NCBI GenBank assembly: GCA_033675545.1
Contig: JAWDGP010002610.1
Coordinates: 1 to 64,000, forward strand
DNA: 64,000 nucleotides
Direction: 5' to 3'
Source: Elysia crispata
Lineage: Eukaryota > Mollusca > Gastropoda > Plakobranchidae
Part shown: piece by piece, positions 12,935 to 22,125 of the stretch
Layout of the letters: the number at the start of each line of letters is the position of its first letter
How positions within the stretch are numbered: the stretch's first letter is position 1
Made by a program: the position numbers and the translations under genes
Notes under the pieces: generated by a model
The model's input: only the letters and a program-made list of their open reading frames with translations
Told to the model about the DNA's origin: nothing
Database searches by the model: none

Positions 12935-13065
12935 CCTCTATTATTTCAGTCTGTCTCTCCCTCCGTCTTCCTCTCCTCTAGTAACTCAGTCTGTCTCTCA
13001 CTCCTTCTGTCCTCTTCTCTAGTAATTAAGTCTGTCTCTCCCTTCGTCTGTCCTCCCCTCTATTA
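12935..13065 (+). repeat. AGT/TTATTT/TTCC cassette, copy 2
   Basis: The cassette's TTATTTCAG unit is followed by the G-deleted CGTCTTCC at 12,964, a CTAGTA unit and CTAGTAATTAAG at 13,021. Both markers are offset by 4,540 bp from copy 1. It also has private changes (AACTCAG, CTCACTCC, CTTCTC), showing drift after duplication. Confidence 0.83.
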
Positions 13066-13459
13066 ATTCAGTCTGTCTCTCCCTAATTCTGTCCTCTCCT
13101 CTATTAATTCAGTCTGTCTCTCCCACCTTCTGTCCTCCCCTCTATTAATTCAGTCTGTCTCTCCCTCCGTCTGTCCTCTCCTCTATTAATTCCTGGCCCG
13201 TCTCTCCCTCCGTCTGTCCTCTCCCTCTATTAATTCAGTCTGTCTCTCCCTCCTTCTGTCTGTCCTCTCCCTCTATTAATTCAGCCTGTCTCTCCCTAAT
13301 TCTGTCCTCTTCTCTATTAATTCAGTCTGTCTCTCCCACCTTCTGTCCTTTCCTCTCATTAATTCAGTCTGTCTCTCCCTCCGTCTGTCCTCTCCTCTAC
13401 ATTCAGTCTGTTTCTCCCTCCGTCCTGTCCCTCCCCTCTATTAATTCTGCCCCGCCCTA

Positions 13460-13650
13460 CCTCCTTCTGTCTTCTCCTCTAGTAATTCAGTCTGTCTCTC
13501 CCTCCGTCTGTCCTCCCCTCTATTATTTCAGTCTGTCTCTCCCTCCGTCTTCCTCTCCTCTAGTAATTCAGTCTGTCTCTCCCTCTTTCTGTCCTCTCCT
13601 CTAGTAATTAAGTCTGTCTCTCCCTCCGTCTGTCCTCCCCTCTATTAATT
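13460..13650 (+). repeat. AGT/TTATTT/TTCC cassette, copy 3
   Basis: The longer cassette starts with TTCTGTCTTCT at 13,465, then a CTAGTA unit, a CTCCCC/TTATTTCAG unit, CGTCTTCC at 13,546, and CTAGTAATTAAG at 13,603. The CGTCTTCC and AATTAAG markers are each 582 bp after those of copy 2. All three markers are exactly 944 bp before those of copy 4. Confidence 0.86.
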
Positions 13651-14216
13651 CAGTCTGTCTCTCCCTCGTTCTGTCCTCTCCTCTTTTAATTCAGTTGGTC
13701 TCTGCCTTTTTATGTCCTCTCCTCTAGTAATTCAGTCTGTCTCTCCCTCCTTCTGTCCTCTACTTTATTAATTCAGTCTGTCTCTCCCTCCTTCTGTCAT
13801 CTCCTCTAGTAATTCAGTCTGTCTCTCCCTTCTTCTTCCTCCCCTCTATTAATTCAGTCTGTCTCCCTCCTCCTTCTGTCTTCTCCTCTAGTAATTCAGT
13901 CTGTCTCTCCCCTCCGTCTGTCCACCCCTCTATTAATTCAGTCTGTCTCTCCCTCCGGTCTGTCCACTCCCTCTATTAATTCAGTCTGTCTCTCCCTCCG
14001 CCTGTCCACCCCTTATTAATTCAATCTCTCCCTCCGTCTGTCCACCCCTCTATTAGTTCAGTCTGTCTCTCCCTCCGTCTGTCTACCCCTCTATTAAGTC
14101 AGTCTGTCTCTCCCTCTCCGCCTGTCCTCACCTCTATTAATTCAGTCCGTCTCTCCCTCCGTCTGTCCACCCTCTCTATTAATTCAGTCTGTCTCTCCCT
14201 CCTTTCTGTCCTCTCC

Positions 14217-15545
14217 TCTAGTAATTCAGTCTGTTTCTCCCTCCGTCTGTAACTCTCCTCTGCCACTTCAGCCTATCTCTCCCTCCTTCGCTGTCCTCTC
14301 CTCTATTAATTCAGTCTGTCTCTCCCTCCGTCTGTTCTCTCCTGTCAGTCTGCCTGTTTCTCCCTCCGTCCGTCCTCCCCTCTATTAATTCAGTCTGTCT
14401 CTCCCTCCTTCTGTCTTCTCCTCTAGTAATTCAGTCTGTCTCTCCCTCCGTCTGTCCTCCCCTCTATTATTTCAGTCTGTCTCTCCCTCCGTCTTCCTCT
14501 CCTCTAGTAATTCAGTCTGTCTCTCCCTCCTTCTGTCCTCTCCTCTAGTAATTAAGTCTGTCTCTCCCTTCCTCTGTCCTCTCCTCTATTAATTCAGTCT
14601 GTCTCTCCCTCGTTCTGTCCTCTCCTCTATTTATTCAGTCTGTCTCTCCCTCTTTCTGTCCTCTCCTCTATTAATTCAGTCTGTCTCTCCCTCCTTCTGT
14701 CCTCTTCCTTTATTAATTCAGCCCCATTCCCTCCCTCCTTCTGTCCTCCTCTGTCAGTAAGTCAGTCTGTCTCTCCCTCCGTCTGTCCTCTCCTCTATTA
14801 ATTCAGTCTGTCTCTCCCTCCTTCTGTCCTCTCCTCTAGTAATTCAGTCTGTCTCTCCCTCCTTCGATCCTCTCCTCTAGTTATTCAGTCTGTCTCTCCC
14901 TTCTTCTGTCCTTTGCTTTATTTATTCAGTCTGTCTCTCCCTCCTTCTGTCCTCTCCTTTTTTTATTCAGTCTTACACACTTCTCCCTCCTGCCTGTCCT
15001 CACCCTCTATTAATTCAGTCTGTCTCTCCCTCCGTCTGTCTACCTCCCTCTATTACTCCACCCGCCTGTCTCTCCCTCCGTCTGTCCTACCTCTACACTC
15101 AGTCTGTCTCTCCCTCCGCCCGTTCACTCCTCTATTAATTCAGTCTGTCTCTCCCTCCGTCTGTCCACTCCTCTATTAATTCAGTCTGTCTCTCCCTCCG
15201 CCTGTCCACTCCTCTATTAATTCAGTCTGTCTCTCCCTTCGTCTGTCCACCTCTCTATTTATTCACTCTGTCTTTCCCTCCTGCTGTCCACCCCTCTATT
15301 AATTCAGTCTGTCTCTCCCTCCGTCTGTCCACTCCCTCTATTAATTCAGTCTGTCTCTCCCTCCGTCTGTCCACCTCTCTATTAATCTAGTCTGTCTCTC
15401 CCTCAGCCTGTCCTCTCCCTCTATTAATTCAGCCCGTCTCTCCCTCCGTCTGTCCTCTCCTCTATTAATTCAGTCTGTCTCTCCCTCAGCCTGTCCTCAC
15501 CTCTATTAATTCAGTCTGTCTCTCCCTCCGTCTGTCCACTCCTCT
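14217..15545 (+). repeat. Higher-order repeat unit, ~1.33 kb, copy 1
   Basis: Ordered markers are AACTCTCCTCT (14,251), GTTCTCTCC (14,334), CCGTCCGTCC (14,366), TTCTGTCTTCT (14,409), CGTCTTCC (14,490), CTAGTAATTAAG (14,547), a long T-run (14,958), CCTCACCCTC (about 14,998) and ATTTATTCAC (15,257). Nearly the same order returns 1,326-1,335 bp later. The left part is rich in CTAGTA and TTC-ending units and the right part in TCCAC units, so the higher-order unit has two halves of different subfamily. The edges given are approximate. Confidence 0.82.
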
Positions 15546-16875
15546 ATTAATTCAGTCTGCTTCTCCCTCCGTCTTTCAACTCTCCTCTATTAATTCAGTC
15601 TGTCTCTCACTCCTTCTGTCTTCTCCTCTATTAATTCAGTCTGTCTCTCCCCTCCGTCTGTTCTCTCCCTCGGCTAATTCAGTCTGTTTCTCCCTCCGTC
15701 CGTCCTCCTCCCCTCTATTAATTCAGTCTGTCTCTCCCTCCTTCTGTCTTCTACTCTAGTAATTCAGTCTGTCTCTCCCTCCGTCTTGTCCTCTCCTCAG
15801 TTGAGCCAAACTGTCTCTCCCTCCGTCTGTCCTCTCCTCTAGTAATTCAGTCTGTCTCTCCCTCCGTCTGTCCTCTCCTCTAGTAATTAAGTCTGTCTCT
15901 CCCTCCGTCTGTCCTCTCTAGTTGTCTTTCAGTCTGTCTCTCCTTGCGTCTGTCCTCTCCTCTATTTATTCAGTCTGTCTCTCTCTCTGTCTGTCCTCTC
16001 CTCTATTAATTCAGTCTGTCTCTCCCTCCTTCTGTCCTCTCCTTTATTAATTCAGTCTGTCTCTCCCTCCTTCTGTCCTCTCCTTTTTTTATTCAGTCTG
16101 TCTCTCCCCTCCGTCTAAAATCTCCTCTAGTAATTCAGTCTGTCTCTCCCTCCTTTTGTCCTCTCCTCTAGTGATTCAGTCTGTCTCTCCCTCCTTCTGT
16201 CCTCTCCTCTAGTGATTCAATCTGTCTCTTCCTCCGTCTGTCCTCTGGGTGCTATTTATTCAGTCTGTCTCTACCTCCTTCTGTCCTCTCCTTTTTTTTT
16301 TTCAGTCTGTCTCTCCCTCCGTCTGTCCTCACCCTCTATTAATTCAGTCTGTCAGTCCCTCCGCCTGTCCACTCCTCTATTAATTCAGTCTGTCTCTCCC
16401 TCCGTCTGTCCACTCCCTCTCTGCCATTCAGTCTGTCTCTCCCTCCGTCTATCCACTCCTGCCATCTGTGTCTGTCTCTCCCTCCGTCTGTCCACACCTC
16501 TATTAATTCACAGTCTGTCTCTCCCTCCGTCTGTCCACTCCTCTATTAATTCAGTCTGTCTCTCACCTCCGTCCGTCCACCCCTCTATTCATTCACTCTG
16601 TCTCTCCCTCCTTCTGTCCTCCACCCTCTTTTAATTCAGCTCCTGTCTCTCCCTCCGTCTGTCCACTCCTCTATTAATTCAGTCTGTCCATTCCTCCGTC
16701 TGTCCACCCCTCTATTAATTCAGTCTGTCTCTCCCTCTGCCTGTCCACACTTCTATTAAGTCAGTCTGTCTCTCCCTTTCCTTCTGTCCTCTCCTCTACA
16801 CCCGGTCTGTCTCTCCCTCGTTCTGTCCTCTCCCCGCTTGTCTGGCCCGTCTCTTCCTCTTTCTGTCCTCTCTCA
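15545..16875 (+). repeat. Higher-order repeat unit, ~1.33 kb, copy 2
   Basis: Direct tandem copy of the preceding block. Markers are AACTCTCCTCT (15,578), GTTCTCTCC (15,660), CCGTCCGTCC (15,696), TTCTGTCTT (15,742), CTAGTAATTAAG (15,882), a T-run (16,292), CCTCACCCTC (about 16,328) and ATTCATTCAC (16,587). Offsets to copy 1 stay within 1,326-1,335 bp over more than 1 kb. The unit expected to carry CGTCTTCC reads CGTCTTGTCC and is badly altered just after it, near 15,795-15,812. An extra T-run unit occurs at 16,084. Confidence 0.82.
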
Positions 16876-17530
16876 CGGCTAATTCTACAGTCTGTCTCTC
16901 CCTCCCTTCTGTCTTCTCTTTTATTAATTCAGTCTGTCTCTCCCTCCTTCTGTCCTCTCCTTTTTTTATTCAGTCTATCTCTCCCTCCTTCTGTCCAATC
17001 CCTCTATTAATTCAGTCTATCTCTCCCTCCTTTTGTCCTCTCCTCTAGTAATTCAGTCTCTTTCTCTCCCTCCGTTCTGTCCTCTCCTCTAGTAATACAG
17101 TCTGTCCTTCTCTCCTTCTGTCCTCTCTGCTTTATTTATTCAGTCTGTCCCTACCCTCCCTTCTGTCCTCTCCTTTTTTTTTTTCAGTCTGTCTCTCCCT
17201 CCGTCTGTCCACCCCTCTATTAATTCAGTCTTTCAGTCCCTCCGCTCAGTCCACCCCTCTATTAATCTAGCTCCGTCTCTCTCCCTCCCCGTCTGTCCCA
17301 CCCTCTATTAATTCAGTCTGTCTCTCCCTCTTCGTCTATCCACCCCTCTATTAATTCAGTCTGTCTCTCCCTCCGTCTGTCCACACAATTTATTGTCTAG
17401 CCTGTCTCTCCCCTCCGTCTGTCCACTCCTCTATTACACTCCAGTCTGTCTCTCACTCCGTCTGTCCACTCCTCTATTCATTCACTCTGTCTCTCCCTCC
17501 TTCTCTCCACCCCCTTTTTAATTCAGTCTG
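16875..17530 (+). repeat. Higher-order repeat, third, shortened copy
   Basis: T-runs at 16,961 and 17,174, CCTTTTGTCC near 17,030, TTTATTTATTCAG near 17,122, CAGTCCCTCCG at 17,234, TCTATCC at 17,335 and ATTCATTCAC at 17,476 follow the order of copy 2 with offsets of 877-889 bp. The T-run/CTAGTA half and the TCCAC half are both present but fewer units separate them. The copy ends where the near-perfect array begins. Confidence 0.78.
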
Positions 17531-20500
17531 TCTCTCCCTCCGTCTGTCCTCTCCTCTATTAATTAAGTCTGTCTCTCCCTCCGTCTGTCCTCTCCTCTAT
17601 TAATTCAGTCTGTCTCTCCCTCCGTCTGTCCTCTCCTCTATTAATTCAGTCTGTCTCTCCCTCCGTCTGTCCTCTCCTCTATTAATTCAGTCTGTCTCTC
17701 CCTCCGTCTGTCCTCTCCTCTATTAATTCAGTCTGTCTCTCCCTCCGTCTGTCCTCTCCTCTATTAATTCAGTCTGTCTCTCCCTCCTTCTGTCCTCTCC
17801 TCTATTAATTCAGTCTGTCTCTCCCTCCGTCTGTCCTCCCCTCTATTAATTCAGTCTGTCTCTCCCTCCTTCTGTCCTCTCCTCTATTAATTCAGTCTGT
17901 CTCTCCCTCCTTCTGTCCTCTCCTCTATTAATTCAGTCTGTCTCTCCCTCCGTCTGTCCTCTCCTCTATTAATTCAGTCTGTCTCTCCCTCCTTCTGTCC
18001 TCTCCTCTATTAATTCAGTCTGTCTCTCCCTCCGTCTGTCCTCTCCTCTATTAATTCAGTCTGTCTCTCCCTCCTTCTGTCCTCTCCTCTAGTAATTCAG
18101 TCTGTCTCTCCCTCCGTCTGTCCTCTCCTCTAGTAATTCAGTCTGTCTCTCCCTCCGTCTGTCCTCCCCTCTATTAATTCAGTCTGTCTCTCCCTCCGTC
18201 TGTCCTCTCCTCTATTAATTCAGTCTGTCTCTCCCTCCGTCTGTCCTCCCCTCTATTAATTCAGTCTGTCTCTCCCTCCTTCTGTCCTCTCCTCTATTAA
18301 TTCAGTCTGTCTCTCCCTCCTTCTGTCCTCTCCTCTATTAATTCAGTCTGTCTCTCCCTCCTTCTGTCCTCTCCTCTATTAATTCAGTCTGTCTCTCCCT
18401 CCGTCTGTCCTCTCCTCTATTAATTCAGTCTGTCTCTCCCTCCGTCTGTCCTCTCCTCTATTAATTCAGTCTGTCTCTCCCTCCGTCTGTCCTCTCCTCT
18501 ATTAATTCAGTCTGTCTCTCCCTCCTTCTGTCCTCTCCTCTATTAATTCAGTCTGTCTCTCCCTCCTTCTGTCCTCTCCTCTATTAATTCAGTCTGTCTC
18601 TCCCTCCGTCTGTCCTCTCCTCTATTAATTCAGTCTGTCTCTCCCTCCGTCTGTCCTCTCCTCTATTAATTCAGTCTGTCTCTCCCTCCGTCTGTCCTCT
18701 CCTCTATTAATTCAGTCTGTCTCTCCCTCCGTCTGTCCTCTCCTCTATTAATTCAGTCTGTCTCTCCCTCCGTCTGTCCTCCCCTCTATTAATTCAGTCT
18801 GTCTCTCCCTCCGTCTGTCCTCTCCTCTATTAATTCAGTCTGTCTCTCCCTCCGTCTGTCCTCTCCTCTATTAATTCAGTCTGTCTCTCCCTCCTTCTGT
18901 CCTCTCCTCTATTAATTCAGTCTGTCTCTCCCTCCGTCTGTCCTCTCCTCTATTAATTCAGTCTGTCTCTCCCTCCTTCTGTCCTCTCCTCTATTAATTC
19001 AGTCTGTCTCTCCCTCCGTCTGTCCTCTCCTCTATTAATTCAGTCTGTCTCTCCCTCCTTCTGTCCTCTCCTCTATTAATTCAGTCTGTCTCTTCCTTCG
19101 TCTGTCCTCTCCTCTATTAATTCAGTCTGTCTCTCCCTCCTTCTGTCCTCTCCTCTATTAATTCAGTCTGTCTCTCCCTCCTTCTGTCCTCTCCTCTATT
19201 AATTCAGTCTGTCTCTCCCTCCGTCTGTCCTCTCCTCTATTAATTCAGTCTGTCTCTCCCTCCGTCTGTCCTCTCGCTCTATTAATTCAGTCTGTCTCTC
19301 CCTCCGTCTGTCCACCCTCTATTAATTCAGTCTGTCTCTCCCTCCGTCTGTCCACCCCTCTATTAATTCAGTCTGTCTCTCCCTCCGTCTGTCCTCTCCT
19401 CTATTAATTCAGTCTGTCTCTCCCTCCTTCTGTCCTCTCCTCTATTAATTCAGTCTGTCTCTCCCTCCTTCTGTCCTCTCCTCTATTAATTCAGTCTGTC
19501 TCTCCCTCCGTCTGTCCTCTCCTCTATTAATTCAGTCTGTCTCTCCCTCCGTCTGTCCTTCCCTCTATTAATTCAGTCTGTCTCTCCCTCCTTCTGTCCT
19601 CTCCTCTATTAATTCAGTCTGTCTCTCCCTCCGTCTGTCCTCTCCTCTATTAATTCAGTCTGTCTCTCCCTCCGTCTGTCCTCTCCTCTATTAATTCAGT
19701 CTGTCTCTCCCTCCGTCTGTCCTCTCCTCTATTAATTCAGTCTGTCTCTCCCTCCGTCTGTCCTCTCCTCTATTAATTCAGTCTGTCTCTCCCTCCGTCT
19801 GTCCTCTCCTCTATTAATTCAGTCTGTCTCTCCCTCCGTCTGTCCTCTCCTCTATTAATTCAGTCTGTCTCTCCCTCCGTCTGTCCTCTCCTCTATTAAT
19901 TCAGTCTGTCTCTCCCTCCCTCTGTCCATCCCTCTATTAATTCAGTCTGTCTCTCCCTCCGTCTGTCCTCTCCTCTATTAATTCAGTCTGTCTCTCCCTC
20001 CGTCTGTCCTCTCCTCTATTAATTCAGTCTGTCTCTCCCTCCGTCTGTCCTCCATTATTAATTCAGTCTGTCTCTCCCTCCATCTGTCCTCTCCTCTATT
20101 AATTCAGTCTGTCTCTCCCTCCGTCTGTCCTCTCCTCTATTAATTCAGTCTGTCTCTCCCTCCGTCTGTCCTCTCCTCTATTAATTCAGTCTGTCTCTCC
20201 CTCCGTCTGTCCTCTCCTCTATTAATTCAGTCTGTCTCTCCCTCCGTCTGTCCTCTCCTCTATTAATTCAGTCTGTCTCTCCCTCCTTCTGTCCTCTCCT
20301 CTATTAATTCAGTCTGTCTCTCCCTCCTTCTGTCCTCTCCTCTATTAATTCAGTCTGTCTCTCCCTCCGTCTGTCCTCTCCTCTATTAATTCAGTCTGTC
20401 TCTCCCTCCTTCTGTCCTCTCCTCTATTAATTTAGTCTGTCTCTCCCTCCTTCGCCTCCTCCCCTCTATTAATTCAGTCTGTCTCTCCCTCCGTCTGTCC

Positions 20501-22125
20501 TCTCCTCTATTAATTCAGTCTGTCTCTCCCTCCGTCTGTCCTCTCCTCTATTAATTCAGTCTGTCTCTCCCTCCGTCTGTCCTCTCTTCTATTAATTCAG
20601 TCTGTCTCTCCCTCCGTCTGTAAATCCCTCTATTAATTCAGTCTGTCTCTCCCTCCGTCTGTCCTCTCCTCTATTAATTCAGTCTGTCTCTCCCTCCGTC
20701 TGTCCTCTCCTCTATTAATTCAGTCTGTCTCTCCCTCCTTCTGTCCTCTCCTCTATTAATTCAGTCTGTCTCTCCCTCCGTCTGTCCTTCGCTCTATTAA
20801 TTCAGTCTGTCTCTCCCTCCGTCTGTCCTCTCCTCTATTAATTCAGTCTGTCTCTCCCTCCTTCTGTCCTCTCCTCTATTAATTCAGTCTGTCTCTCCCT
20901 CCTTCTGTCCTCTCCTCTATTAATTCAGTCTGTCTCTCCCTCCGTCTGTCCTCTCCTCTATTAATTCAGTCTGTCTCTCCCTCCTTCTGTCCTCTCCTCT
21001 ATTAATTCAGTCTGTCTCTCCCTCCTTCTTCCTATCCTCTATTAATTCAGTCTGTCTCTCCCTCCGTCTGTCCTCTCCTCTATTAATTCAGTCTGTCTCT
21101 CCCTCCGTCTGTCCTCTCCTCTATTAATTCAGTCTGTCTCTCCCTCCTTCTGTCCTCTCCTCTATTAATTCAGTCTGTCTCTCCCTCCGTCTGTCCTCTC
21201 CTCTATTAATTCAGTCTGTCTCTCCCTCCGTCTGTCCTCTCCTCTATTAATTCAGTCTGTCTCTCCCTCCTTCTGTCCTCTCCTCTATTAATTCAGTCTG
21301 TCTCTCCCTCCGTCTGTCCTCCCTCTATTAATTCAGTCTGTCTCTCCCTCCGTCTGTCCTCTCCCTCTAGTAATTCAGTCTGTCTCTACCTCCGTCTGTC
21401 CTCTCCTCTATTAATTCAGTCTGTCTCTCCCTCCGTCTGTCCTCTCCTCTATTAATTCAGTCTGTCTCTTCCTCCGTCTGTCCTCTCCTCTATTAATTCA
21501 GTCTGTCTCTCCCTCCGTCTGTCCTCTCCTCTATTAATTCAGTCTGTCTCTCCCTCCGTCTGTCCTCTCCTCTATTAATTCAGTCTGTCTCTCCCTCCGT
21601 CTGTCCCATCCCTCTATTAATTCAGTCTGTCTCTCCCTCCGTCTGTCCTCTCCTCTATTAATTCAGTCTGTCTCTCCCTCCTTCTGTCCTCTCCTCTATT
21701 AATTCAGTCTGTCTCTCCCTCCGTCTGTCCTCTCCTCTATTAATTCAGTCTGTCTCTCCCTCCGTCTGTCCTCTCCTCTATTAATTCAGTCTGTCTCTCC
21801 CTCCGTCTGTCCTCTCCCTCTATTAATTCAGTCTGTCTCTCCCTCCGTCTGTCCTCTCCTCTATTAATTCAGTCTGTCTCTCCCTCCGTCTGTCCTCTCC
21901 TCTATTAATTCAGTCTGTCTCTCCCTCCGTCTGTCCTCTCCTCTATTAATTCAGTCTGTCTCTCCCTCCGTCTGTCCTCTCCTCTATTAATTCAGTCTGT
22001 CTCTCCCTCCGTCTGTCCTCTCCTCTATTAATTCAGTCTGTCTCTCCCTCCGTCTGTCCTCTCCTCTATTAATTCAGTCTGTCTCTCCCTCCGTCTGTCC
22101 TCTCCTCTATTAATTCAGTCTGTCT
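17531..22125 (+). repeat. Near-perfect array domain 2
   Basis: From about 17,574 units are again almost perfect and stay in 41-bp phase for long stretches; 18,037 to 19,267, for example, is exactly 30 units. Position 8 is mostly T (CTCTCC), with occasional CTCCCC. Position 39 is a mix of G and T, as in 1-2,110, becoming mostly G to the right. Small disturbances occur near 19,275 (CTCGCTCT), 19,310 (short CCACC), 20,051 (CCATTATTAATT), 20,448 and 20,620. Confidence 0.93.

Larger units (their letters stand above)
2111..17530 (+). repeat. Diverged array domain with dense indels
   Basis: Units remain recognisable everywhere, but most carry one or more changes. These include extra C or CT in the pyrimidine tracts (TCCCTCTCCCTC types), CTCGCTCT, lost bases, CAG to CAC, CTAGTA, TTATTTCAG, TTAATTAAG, and TCCACCCC or TCCATCCC in place of TCCTCTCC. 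Some stretches are badly altered, for example near 2,490-2,580, 3,290-3,330, 13,440-13,460 and 15,795-15,815. The change from near-perfect repeat is abrupt at both edges. Private single-unit changes sit on top of variant clusters shared between distant places, so part of the divergence is real array history. The private noise could also be uncorrected long-read error. No non-repeat gene or mobile element interrupts the domain. Confidence 0.88.

Noticed and set aside
14913-15179. Open frame of 88 codons on the + strand
   Set aside because: It begins with TTG, encodes only the translated satellite (SVCLSLRLS-type segments), and exists because indels and core mutations remove the TAA that each frame otherwise meets every 123 bp. 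It ends at the usual LLY-stop.
16212-16634. Open frame of 140 codons on the + strand
   Set aside because: It begins with GTG, lies wholly in diverged repeat units, and is kept open by chance indels and lost TAATT cores. The peptide is a cyclic serine/leucine/proline repeat with no domain.
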